From positions 1,212,501-1,276,500 of the forward strand of contig NZ_OY781365.1 of NCBI RefSeq assembly GCF_963676815.1: a DNA stretch of 64,000 bases, written 5' to 3'. Below, piece by piece: positions 54,139-62,760 of the stretch (position 1 is its first letter; each line of letters begins with the position of its first letter). Source of the stretch: an uncultured Draconibacterium sp. GTDB taxonomy: Bacteria; Bacteroidota; Bacteroidia; Bacteroidales; Prolixibacteraceae. The notes beneath the pieces are model-generated. The model was not told where the DNA came from, searched no databases, and was given only the letters and a program-made list of their open reading frames with translations. The position numbers were made by a program, and so were the translations under genes.

Positions 54139-54630
54139 ATGAACAAGGTATTTCTCGGAATAGGTGGAAATATTGGCGATAAGCATAAAAATTTTATTCA
54201 CGTCCTTAATTTGATTGAACTAAAATTAGGCAAAATAATTCAGAAATCATCAGTTTATGAAACGCCGCCCTGGGGGTTTCAAAGTAACGATGTTTTTTGG
54301 AACCAGGTAGTGGTTATTGACACCATACTTGAGGCTGAAGAATTGTTATGGCATATTCACGAAGTTGAAGAAGAGTTTGGTCGAAAGCGAGGAAACGAAC
54401 GTTACTCATCGCGCGAAATGGATATAGATATTCTTTATTTTAACGATGAGTTTATGGAGTCAAAAGATCTCATTATTCCTCATCCACGTATTCACGAACG
54501 ACGCTTTGTGCTCGTTCCGTTAGTAGAACTGGCACCAGATATGAAACATCCGCTTCGCCGTTTAACCAGCATAGAAATGCTGGAAAACTGTCTGGATGAA
54601 TCGGTAATAAAGAAAGTAGATTTACAGTAA
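54139..54630 (+). CDS. folK: Hydroxymethyldihydropterin pyrophosphokinase FolK
   Basis: Transfers pyrophosphate from ATP to 6-hydroxymethyl-7,8-dihydropterin in folate synthesis. 163 residues with FLGIGGNIGDKHKNF at the start, SSVYETPPWGFQSNDVFWNQ (pterin-binding Trp-Gly and Phe), the metal-binding RYSSREMDIDILYFND (Asp-x-Asp) and LIIPHPRIHERRFVLVPLVE. All functional blocks are present. The stop lies 3 bp from the stop of convergent hflX. Confidence 0.95.
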   Translation: MNKVFLGIGGNIGDKHKNFIHVLNLIELKLGKIIQKSSVYETPPWGFQSNDVFWNQVVVIDTILEAEELLWHIHEVEEEFGRKRGNERYSSREMDIDILYFNDEFMESKDLIIPHPRIHERRFVLVPLVELAPDMKHPLRRLTSIEMLENCLDESVIKKVDLQ

Positions 54631-54633
54631 AAT

Positions 54634-55848
54634 CTACTCCTGAATTCCTTTTGTCCAATCCGAATTATAGAGATAATCGTTATACGGAAAGCGTTGCGAG
54701 TGAATTCCTTTTACCTTTTCGTAAAGTTCGACTTTAAACTCCTCGATATTGGTTTTGTCTTTTGCCGAAATGAATAAGGCAGGTGTATTGCTTTTGGCCA
54801 TCCACGAGCTTCTCCACTCATCTAATGTAAAGTTATCACGTGTTCGTGGCGAAAGGTCATCCTCGTCTTTCTCTTCGTATGTAAAAGCATCAATCTTATT
54901 AAAAATATAAAAAGTAGGTTTATCACCGGCTTCAATTTCCTCCAGCGTGCTGTCAACCGTTTCTATTTGTTCCTCAAATCCAGGGTGCGAAATATCAACA
55001 ACGTGTAAAAGTATATCTGCTTCGCGAACCTCATCGAGTGTCGACTTAAACGACTCAACCAAACCGTGTGGCAGTTTACGAATAAATCCAACAGTATCAG
55101 CCAACAGGAAAGGCAGGTTCCCGATAACAACTTTTCGCACAGTGGTATCGAGTGTGGCAAAAAGTTTATTTTCGGCAAACACTTCCGACTTTGCCATCAT
55201 ATTCATAATGGTTGATTTACCTACGTTTGTATACCCCACTAGAGCCACGCGCACCATTTTCCCGCGGTTTTTGCGCTGCGTGGCCTTTTGTTTATCGATT
55301 TTTATCAGCTGCGTTTTTAGTCGCGAAATTTTATCGAGAATAATACGGCGGTCGGTTTCAATCTGAGTCTCACCCGGACCACGCATACCAATACCTCCAC
55401 GCTGACGCTCAAGGTGAGTCCACATTCGTGTTAATCGCGGTAATAAATACTGGTACTGCGCCAATTCAACCTGTGTTTTTGCGTGCGCTGTTTTTGCCCT
55501 TTTTGCAAAAATATCGAGGATAAGATTGGTACGATCAAGGATCTTACACTCCAGTTCGCGTTCAACATTTCGTAGTTGTGTTGGTGTAAGTTCGTCGTCG
55601 AAAATTACTGTATCAGCTTCAACAACTTTTATATATTTATTAATCTCGTCGAGTTTTCCCGGCCCAACAAATGTGGCTTTATTGGGAATATCCAGCTTTT
55701 GCGTAAATTTTTTTAATACTTGCGCACCTGCTGTATCGGCTAAAAACTCCAACTCATCGAGGTATTCTTTTGCCTGACGTTCATCCTGATCCTGGTTGAT
55801 CAGTCCTACAATAACCGCTTTTTCTGTTTCTGGTGCTGTTTCTATCAT
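54634..55848 (-). CDS. hflX: Ribosome-associated GTPase HflX
   Basis: GTPase that binds 50S subunits and can split stalled ribosomes under stress. 404 residues: N-terminal glycine-poor HflX domain (about 1-190) with VEADTVIFDDELTPTQLRNV, ILDRTNLILDIFAKRAKTAH and RGGIGMRGPGETQIETDRR. G-domain: VALVGYTNVGKSTIMN (G1), LFATLDTTVRK (G2), LADTVGFIRKLPHGLVESFK (G3) and IFNKIDAF (G4). The usual HflX order is complete. It faces folK tail to tail and is preceded by the tonB terminator. Confidence 0.95.
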   Translation of the reverse strand: MIETAPETEKAVIVGLINQDQDERQAKEYLDELEFLADTAGAQVLKKFTQKLDIPNKATFVGPGKLDEINKYIKVVEADTVIFDDELTPTQLRNVERELECKILDRTNLILDIFAKRAKTAHAKTQVELAQYQYLLPRLTRMWTHLERQRGGIGMRGPGETQIETDRRIILDKISRLKTQLIKIDKQKATQRKNRGKMVRVALVGYTNVGKSTIMNMMAKSEVFAENKLFATLDTTVRKVVIGNLPFLLADTVGFIRKLPHGLVESFKSTLDEVREADILLHVVDISHPGFEEQIETVDSTLEEIEAGDKPTFYIFNKIDAFTYEEKDEDDLSPRTRDNFTLDEWRSSWMAKSNTPALFISAKDKTNIEEFKVELYEKVKGIHSQRFPYNDYLYNSDWTKGIQE

Positions 55849-55865
55849 TTTCGTTAATTTTTTTC

Positions 55866-55901
55866 AAAAAAAAAAACTCCTGCTTCTAAAGAAACAGGAG
55901 T
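55866..55901 (-). terminator. Intrinsic terminator after the first TonB gene
   Basis: ACTCCTG (55876-55882) and CAGGAGT (55895-55901) form a 7-bp stem, followed on the minus strand by eleven T. It separates the tonB gene from hflX. Confidence 0.9.
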
Positions 55902-55924
55902 GCAAAAATATTGTTTTTTATTAT

Positions 55925-56614
55925 TTACTGCAACACGAAGTTAATTGGTACCGTGTACGATACGTTAACCGGTTTCCCACGCTGTTTTCCTGGCTTCCAT
56001 GGTGGAAGTGCGTTTACAACGCGAAGTGCTTCTTTATCCAATGAAGGGTCAACTCCCCTCGCAATTTTAGCATCGGTAACTTTTCCGGTTTTACTTACAA
56101 CGAAAGTTACATATACTTTACCTTGAATACCGTTTTCCTGTGCGATTACAGGATACTTGATAGCATTGGCAATATATTTACGCAATGCAAGGTCTCCTCC
56201 CGGGAATTCAGGCATGTCTTCTACAATAAAGAAAACCTGTGCTTCTTCCTCTTCTTCTTCTTCAGCTGTTTCAATAACAGGAGCAACGTCGATTACAGTT
56301 TCTTCGTCAGCCTCTGTGTCTTCAATTTCCAGCTCGTCTTCAATCTCAACATCATCGTCAACAATGTTCAGTACCTCAACAACTTTTGGTGGTGGAGGTG
56401 GTGGAGGTGGTTTAACCTCTTGTTCACGAGTAATAGGGATGATTTCTTCTTCAACTTCTGCCGTTTGGATACTACCAAGGTCGGCTGCTTTTGTTGGTTT
56501 TGTAGTCCACTCAAAAGCCAAAAGCGAAATCCCCAACGCGACAACTAATCCTACCAGCCAAAATGTATTCTTTTTGGCTTCCAGATCAGCTTTTGGTGTT
56601 TTTTTAAGTTCCAT
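55925..56614 (-). CDS. TonB-family energy transducer (copy 1)
   Basis: 229 residues. A short cytosolic start (KKTPKADLEAKKNTF), one membrane helix (WLVGLVVALGISLLAFEW), a proline run (KPPPPPPPPK) and a very acidic linker (about 85-130) spanning the periplasm. Then the TonB C-terminal domain: MPEFPGGDLALRKYIANAIK, YPVIAQENGIQGKVYVTFVV and PPWKPGKQRGKPVNVSYTVP, ending FVLQ. It carries proton-motive energy to TonB-dependent outer-membrane receptors. A paralogue with the same layout lies 107 bp upstream. Confidence 0.92.
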   Translation of the reverse strand: MELKKTPKADLEAKKNTFWLVGLVVALGISLLAFEWTTKPTKAADLGSIQTAEVEEEIIPITREQEVKPPPPPPPPKVVEVLNIVDDDVEIEDELEIEDTEADEETVIDVAPVIETAEEEEEEEAQVFFIVEDMPEFPGGDLALRKYIANAIKYPVIAQENGIQGKVYVTFVVSKTGKVTDAKIARGVDPSLDKEALRVVNALPPWKPGKQRGKPVNVSYTVPINFVLQ

Positions 56615-56721
56615 ACTTAATTATTTATTTGTTTTATTTGATTTTTTGCCCTTCAAAATCGGGGCTTAAAGATAAAAAATAATCTTCACATGCAAGTGAA
56701 TTTTTAATTCATTTCAATTTT

Positions 56722-57411
56722 CTATTGCAATACAAAATTTATAGGTACGGTGTAACGTACTTTTACTGCCGTATTGCCCTGTTTGCCCGGCTTCCAACTT
56801 GGCATTGATTTCACCACCCGAATTGCCTCACGGCCAAGCGATGAATCGGCATCCCGCGCCAATGCAACGTTGTAAATATTTCCGGTTTCATCCACTACAA
56901 AACTGACATAAACCTTGCCTTCAATTCCATTTTCCTGTGCAATTAACGGGTAGTTAACATTTTGTGCTAAAAAGCTCAGCAAAGCAGCATTTCCTCCCGG
57001 AAATTCAGGCATTGTTTCGGCAAAGTTTAATACTGCACCCAAGTTCTCATCTTCCGGTTCTTCACCCATATTTAACATACTACTAAAATCAATAATCACT
57101 GGTTCTTCGGGATCCTCTCCTTCCCAATCTAATTCATTTTCAGTTTTAATATTGTCTTCAATAATATTAAAAACGGGTACTTTTACAATAGGTTTCTCAG
57201 GCTTAATTTTTTCGGGTTTGGTTATTGGAATAACCAAGTCTTCCGGTGGAGCATAGTTAACATTTCCCTGAACAATCATCGTTTTTTGTACAGGCTTTTT
57301 CCACTCGAAGGCAAATAGCGAAAAACTAAGCGCGATAACCAGGCCAACCAGGAACATTGTAGTTCTTTTATTCTCAAGATCAGCTTTTTTTGTTTTTTTA
57401 GCGTTCATCAT
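56722..57411 (-). CDS. TonB-family energy transducer (copy 2)
   Basis: About 229 residues from ATG 57411 (a start at 57438 would add 9). Same layout as the neighbouring copy: basic start with TKKADLENKRTT, one membrane helix (MFLVGLVIALSFSLFAFEWK), acidic linker and a TonB C-terminal domain (MPEFPGGNAALLSFLAQNVN, YPLIAQENGIEGKVYVSFVV, PSWKPGKQGNTAVKVRYTVP, FVLQ). It lacks the proline run of copy 1, so the two may span different distances or serve different receptors. A tandem duplication is the likely origin. Confidence 0.9.
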   Translation of the reverse strand: MMNAKKTKKADLENKRTTMFLVGLVIALSFSLFAFEWKKPVQKTMIVQGNVNYAPPEDLVIPITKPEKIKPEKPIVKVPVFNIIEDNIKTENELDWEGEDPEEPVIIDFSSMLNMGEEPEDENLGAVLNFAETMPEFPGGNAALLSFLAQNVNYPLIAQENGIEGKVYVSFVVDETGNIYNVALARDADSSLGREAIRVVKSMPSWKPGKQGNTAVKVRYTVPINFVLQ

Positions 57412-57623
57412 GGCTTTTAATTTTAATTGGATTGTCAATAAATAAAAGAACGCCGGCTCCTTGTTTTCTGCAGGTAAAGATGTTACAGCAAAAACTTTAC
57501 CAAAAAATTACAAATAGAAGATTGTTTCTTAAACGAGGTGCTTTTTAATAAGATATTTAGCAATTGTTTTAACAAGAGATTGGTTAAAACAGGAAAAACG
57601 AAAATGTTTAGGAAATTTAATTT

Positions 57624-60600
57624 TTACGATCCGGGAAAATACTTTCTGATCATTTCACTAATGTTTTTCGACATTATCGGTTTCGTCAGATAATCGTTAC
57701 AGCCTGCCTCTAAAGCTTTTTCTCTGTCGCCAGGCATAGCATAAGCTGTTTGCACAATTATAATCACCTTTTTATCGAACTTCCTTATTGCCCGGGTGGC
57801 TTCGTAACCATTCATCTTGGGCATTTGAATATCCATTAATATTAAATCAATATCTCCATGCTCCCGGCAAACGTTTACAGCTTCAACTCCAGTTTTTACC
57901 TTAATTAGGCTTTTTTCGAATTCTTTAATTGCAAGCGAAAGTAGCATCTCCGAGATTTCATCATCTTCTGCAATTAGTATCTTCAGTTTTATATCCGACT
58001 GGTTTAATTCCTTATCAATATTTACCACTTCTTTATTTTGCAGCGAGTTGGAATTTAATTTACAAGGTAAAGTAAAATAAAATGTACTGCCTACTCCCTC
58101 TTCCGATTCAAGCCAAATTTCGCCACCCAACATTTCAACATAAGCTTTTGAGATTGATAGGCCCAAGCCTGCTCCCTGAAGCGCCATTTTATCGGAAATA
58201 TCAGCTTGAACAAACCGTTCAAAAATAGCTTTTTGCCTGTCTTTAGGAATCCCATTCCCGGTGTCTTTCACATAAATTTCGAGGAAATTATTTTTCTTTT
58301 CAAAGCCTAATTCAATATAACCTGCCGAGGTATATTTTATAGCGTTTTTAACCAAATTAGTAAGAATAGAATATACCTTCTCCCGATCAGTTTTAAGAAC
58401 TATTTGCCCTTCATTTGTATTGTTTACAACCCTGAATTCTAATCCTTTATTTTTTATTTCGGGTTCAAAAAAATCCTGGATATAATTTATCTGCTTAACA
58501 ATGTCAGCATCGTTAATAAATACTTCCATTTGGCCCGATTCAATTTTTGAAATGCTAATAATATCATTGATAATATTCAACATTCGGGCACCGCTTTTTT
58601 CAATAATTTCGATATAATTTTGTTGCTCTGGCCCGATTAATCCTGGCGCTTTTAACAGGTTAGCAAATCCCAAAATTCCGTTCATTGGAGTTCTGATTTC
58701 GTGACTCATATTTGCCAAAAATGCCGACTTTAAACGATCTGCTTCTTTCGCTTTTTCAATTTGCTGATCGCGGTCTTTTATAATCTTAACAAGTTGCTTT
58801 TTTCGCTTATTTAATTTTTGTGTACGCCATCGAATAAAAGTATAAACGAGAATAACTAGTAATGCTGCATATAAAAAGCGTGCGAAAACGGTATTCCACA
58901 GCGACGGTGAAATTACAAATGCATATTCAACCGGGGCGCTCCATTTTTTTCCTTCGCCGATGGCCCTAACGTTAAAAACATATTTTCCTGCTGGAAGATT
59001 TCTGAAACTTACTTTTGCATCTTTGCCAGGTACACTCCAACTGTTATTAATGCCATCCAATTTATACGAATACTTAATTTTATGTGGCGCCGACCATTCA
59101 ACTGCAGCAAAATAAAAAGTTATGTGATTATTGAAATGAGATAATTTTAATCCCAATGGAAGGTTCGTAAACTTATCAACGGCGTTATAACTAATCCCCT
59201 CAAAATCGGCCTTTTTAAAATTATTGAAGTCAATAAATTGCTCGTTAATATCGAGTCGGTTTAAATGTAATGCAGGAGGTTCTCTGGAAATTGAGAAACG
59301 ATTCAGATCGAGCATTGTAAGCCCTTTGCCACTTCCCCACCAAATTCGATTTTCGCTATCGAGCATAACGCTGTTTTTGTAAAAATCCAATGCCTTTAAT
59401 CCATCTTTTTCGTTGTAGGTGTGTATCTCCGGGTTGAGATAATCAAATGTAACAACTTCTTCAATTTGGCTATTATTTAGGGTTCCTCTTTTGGCCTGGT
59501 AATTTCTGTTAGAAGAAACGATGATAAGATTCACTCCTCTGTTTGTTCCTATCCAGATATTATTTTGATCATCCTCAATTATCGACTGTACGCAATTACT
59601 ACTTAAGCCTTGTTTTGTGGAATAAACAATAAATTGGCTCCCATCAAACATGCACAATCCTCCACCATCCGTTCCTATCCAAATGTTATTTCGGCTATCT
59701 TCAAAAACCGACAATACCGAGTTGGAGCTTAGCCCCTCCTTTTCAGTATAATTTATAAAAGTCTCACCATCGTATTTTGACAGGCCGGCATCATTTGTTC
59801 CAAACCACAAATTTCCGGCATGATCTTTTTTTATTACATTCACATAATCACAACTAAATCCATCACTTTCGGAGAATTGTTCAAATTGATCGTTAACCAA
59901 ATGGCTAATACCTCCCTCAGTGGTGGCAAACCACATGTTACCATTGTTATCTTCTGCAATGCTGTTAACAAAGTTATCGCTTAGCCCATCTTTTTCAGAA
60001 TAGTGTATAAATGTTTCTCCATCAAATTTAGTTACACCTCCCTGGGCGGTACCTAACCAAATATTTTTATGGCTATCTTCAAACAAAGCATAAACATAAT
60101 CACCGCTCAATCCGTTACTTTCGGCCCATTGGGTAATTTTATCATTCTTGATTTTATTTACCCCATCCCACGAGCCAAACCATAAGTTGTTGCGGCTATC
60201 TTCGAGCATCGAAAAAATATGGCTTTCGCTCAATCCATCGGCATCGGTAAAACAGGTAAACAAATTATTGTTGTACAAATTCACTCCACCTCCCCAGGTT
60301 CCTATCCATACATTGCCTTTCTCGTCGGTATTCAGTGCGTTTATATCCTTGTAGCTTACCCCTTCTGCTTCAGTTATCGATGTGAATGTTTCACCATCAA
60401 AAATGCTAATTCCTTCCCATGTACCAAACCATATTCGGCCATGGGTATCCTCAATTATCGAATTAATACCGTTATAAACCAGTCCATCATCAACGGTATA
60501 ATTTACAATGCTGTTACCATCAAATTTATACACTCCGGCTTCCCAGCTTCCAATCCAAAAATTCCCCTTACTATCTTCGAATATTGGCAGAATATTGTTG

Positions 60601-61667
60601 TCTATAAATCCAGTTTCCTCGGTTAGGTATGTAATTTTGTTATTCTTCAAAATATTTATTCCTCCGCCATTGGTTCCAAACCAAATATTGCCGGCCGAGT
60701 CTTCCATTATATAACGAATAATATTACTGGTTAATCCTTCGTGCAAGGTGTAATGAACAAAAGTTCGCCCATCATATTTACAAACTCCTCCGCCGTTACT
60801 GCCAAACCAGATGTTGTTTTTACTGTCTTGAAAAATGTATAATACCTGGTTATTAATTAAACCTTCACTTTCAGTAAACTGCTTAAACGTATTACCATCA
60901 TACATGCAAACACCATTGTAGGTGCCAAACCATATGTTTCCATCATTATCTTCAATAATAGATGTCACTGTATTATCGCACAATCCATTGTCGGTTGTAA
61001 ACACAATAAAAGTATTTCCATTGTATAAACTTACTCCGCCACCACGGGTACCCAGCCAAATGTTTTTTTGGCTATCGTGTAAAATGGTTAAAACATAAGA
61101 AGAACTTAATCCTTGTTCAACATCAAGATATTTTAAATTACTATTGGCATGATCCTTTCTTTTAAAACCTAATGCCGGATAAGATTCCGGGTGCTTTAGT
61201 GGCACTTTTGCTGGAACAACTTCTATTGCCACACCTGTATAAATTGTGTCGCCTACTAAATTCAATAAAAAAGAATTTGAATGGGTTAAAATTTCAGAAG
61301 TTTTTAGTTGGCTAAAATCTAGCGGAACAGCACTTAACTTTTTAGGCACATTAGTAACATAGGGCCTAAACTTCTCACTATCGGAATAACCAACGGGTTT
61401 ATGTTTTAACATTGAAGTATCACCTATTTCGATGATATCTCCGCTTAAAACAAAGGGTTTCCCGTGAATAATTGTATCTCCGAAAACACTGACTAACGGC
61501 TTAATGGGATTGCCTGAGAATTGATTTTCATTGTAGCCATCACCAAGATTAAGTTCGATAATTTGAGATTGAAGAGTTTGATGATTAACCGATTCTAAAC
61601 TACGCCTATTCTCACTACACGCAATGATAAAGGGGATAAAAGCCAGATATAATAATCCCTTTTTCAA
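57624..61667 (-). CDS. Hybrid two-component sensor kinase with propeller ectodomain
   Basis: 1347 residues. Lipoprotein-like N-terminus (PFIIACSENRR). About fourteen regulator-propeller repeats with the W-[FIL]-G-[TS] core (IWLGTRGGG, IWFGTYNGV and so on, about 195-740) form two seven-bladed units. A Y_Y_Y domain (about 800-920), a membrane helix (FARFLYAALLVILVYTFIRW), a coiled coil, HisKA with FLANMSHEIRTPMNGILGF, HATPase with NAIKYTSAG and GNGIPKDRQKAIFERF, then a receiver with LILMDIQMPKMNGYEATRAI follow. There is no AraC output domain, unlike classical HTCS, so phosphate must pass to another protein. The ligand is unknown; glycan fragments are typical for such sensors. Stand-alone gene. 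Confidence 0.9.
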   Translation of the reverse strand: MKKGLLYLAFIPFIIACSENRRSLESVNHQTLQSQIIELNLGDGYNENQFSGNPIKPLVSVFGDTIIHGKPFVLSGDIIEIGDTSMLKHKPVGYSDSEKFRPYVTNVPKKLSAVPLDFSQLKTSEILTHSNSFLLNLVGDTIYTGVAIEVVPAKVPLKHPESYPALGFKRKDHANSNLKYLDVEQGLSSSYVLTILHDSQKNIWLGTRGGGVSLYNGNTFIVFTTDNGLCDNTVTSIIEDNDGNIWFGTYNGVCMYDGNTFKQFTESEGLINNQVLYIFQDSKNNIWFGSNGGGVCKYDGRTFVHYTLHEGLTSNIIRYIMEDSAGNIWFGTNGGGINILKNNKITYLTEETGFIDNNILPIFEDSKGNFWIGSWEAGVYKFDGNSIVNYTVDDGLVYNGINSIIEDTHGRIWFGTWEGISIFDGETFTSITEAEGVSYKDINALNTDEKGNVWIGTWGGGVNLYNNNLFTCFTDADGLSESHIFSMLEDSRNNLWFGSWDGVNKIKNDKITQWAESNGLSGDYVYALFEDSHKNIWLGTAQGGVTKFDGETFIHYSEKDGLSDNFVNSIAEDNNGNMWFATTEGGISHLVNDQFEQFSESDGFSCDYVNVIKKDHAGNLWFGTNDAGLSKYDGETFINYTEKEGLSSNSVLSVFEDSRNNIWIGTDGGGLCMFDGSQFIVYSTKQGLSSNCVQSIIEDDQNNIWIGTNRGVNLIIVSSNRNYQAKRGTLNNSQIEEVVTFDYLNPEIHTYNEKDGLKALDFYKNSVMLDSENRIWWGSGKGLTMLDLNRFSISREPPALHLNRLDINEQFIDFNNFKKADFEGISYNAVDKFTNLPLGLKLSHFNNHITFYFAAVEWSAPHKIKYSYKLDGINNSWSVPGKDAKVSFRNLPAGKYVFNVRAIGEGKKWSAPVEYAFVISPSLWNTVFARFLYAALLVILVYTFIRWRTQKLNKRKKQLVKIIKDRDQQIEKAKEADRLKSAFLANMSHEIRTPMNGILGFANLLKAPGLIGPEQQNYIEIIEKSGARMLNIINDIISISKIESGQMEVFINDADIVKQINYIQDFFEPEIKNKGLEFRVVNNTNEGQIVLKTDREKVYSILTNLVKNAIKYTSAGYIELGFEKKNNFLEIYVKDTGNGIPKDRQKAIFERFVQADISDKMALQGAGLGLSISKAYVEMLGGEIWLESEEGVGSTFYFTLPCKLNSNSLQNKEVVNIDKELNQSDIKLKILIAEDDEISEMLLSLAIKEFEKSLIKVKTGVEAVNVCREHGDIDLILMDIQMPKMNGYEATRAIRKFDKKVIIIVQTAYAMPGDREKALEAGCNDYLTKPIMSKNISEMIRKYFPGS

Positions 61668-61849
61668 AAAAACTCAGGTTAGTTTGATTATTAACCAAAT
61701 ATATCAAATCTAAAACAAGAAACCACATTTATTAAAATTAAATTTGGGCAAACACTATCTTCTAAATCTCCATCATTTAAAATCTATTTTGTTAAATGCG
61801 ACTATAACTACTTTGAAAAAATAGTAGGCATCAAATTCAAAAATATTTT

Positions 61850-61857
61850 TATATTTG
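61850..61857 (+). promoter_or_regulatory. -7 element of the tRNA-Ala gene
   Basis: TATATTTG matches TAnnTTTG, 12 bp before the tRNA start. No TTG is found at -33. Confidence 0.5.
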
Positions 61858-61869
61858 CAGCCACGTATT

Positions 61870-61944
<75 letters not shown>

Positions 61945-61981
61945 AAAAAAGAGTTGCATTGTATTTGCAACTCTTTTTTTT
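61945..61981 (+). terminator. Intrinsic terminator of the tRNA-Ala gene
   Basis: GAGTTGCA (61951-61958) and TGCAACTC (61966-61973) form an 8-bp stem with A-run and T-run flanks that extend it, followed by eight or more T. Confidence 0.92.
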
Positions 61982-62067
61982 ATTCCCTTTAGCCAATAAA
62001 ATCGATGTATAAGACAAATCGAATGGGCTATTTAAATTTTACCAATTCAATTAACGGACGTTTATAA

Positions 62068-62514
62068 TTATCGAGAAACCGCTTTAATTTTTTTATCAAT
62101 ATAATCGCTAATTATCAAAGGTGTTACATCCGCACTCAGGTACTTTTTATTGTTGTATACCGAATGTATTGCATGCAGCAATTCCTGGCTCGAATTATTC
62201 TTTAATACATAACCATCAATCCCTGCTTTTAGCATTTTAATTACATATTGCTTCTCAGCGTGCATTGAAAGTGCAATTATTTTCAGGCTTGGCAATTTGG
62301 TTTTCAAATAACGGGTTGCCTCTATCCCATCCATTTTAGGCATACTTATATCCATAATAAGTATGTCAACATCCAATTCGAATGCCTTATCAATTGCCTC
62401 CTTGCCATCTTTTGCCACTCCGGCAATTTCAATCGACTCGTCGGTATTTAATACCGTAATCAATCCTTCGCTAAAAATCCTATGATCGTCTGCTATTATG
62501 AGTTTAATTTTCAT
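62068..62514 (-). CDS. NarL-like response regulator, receiver domain only
   Basis: 148 residues from ATG 62514. The receiver domain is complete: acidic pair D9/D10 in IIADDHRIFSEG, phospho-acceptor D55 in ILIMDISMPKMDGIEATRYL, the Ser/Thr switch IIALSMHAE and the Lys in GYVLKNNSSQELL. AIHSVYNNKKYLSADVTPLI is the linker normally found before the LuxR-type helix-turn-helix. Here the frame stops at KKIKAVSR, and no HTH is found downstream in any minus frame. It may be a truncated NarL/FixJ regulator or a single-domain phosphate shuttle. It could accept phosphate from the nearby hybrid kinase. Confidence 0.85.
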   Translation of the reverse strand: MKIKLIIADDHRIFSEGLITVLNTDESIEIAGVAKDGKEAIDKAFELDVDILIMDISMPKMDGIEATRYLKTKLPSLKIIALSMHAEKQYVIKMLKAGIDGYVLKNNSSQELLHAIHSVYNNKKYLSADVTPLIISDYIDKKIKAVSR

Positions 62515-62760
62515 TTTTACTGAGAAATTGTTTTTTGTTCTTGAATAAAAGGAATAGATATTTACTTCGGATACATAATTAGGCATTATCAAATTGAGAA
62601 TCAACACTAAATACAACAATCAGAAAAATTCAACGGTAAAATAATCCTTTTCGAACAGCCATGTAAAAAATGCCTATCAGCTTTAAATCTTTATAGCTGA
62701 TTTTTGCCTCATTGTGTCCTCAAAATGCGACACATCGACAATTTGGAGTTTATAATAAAT

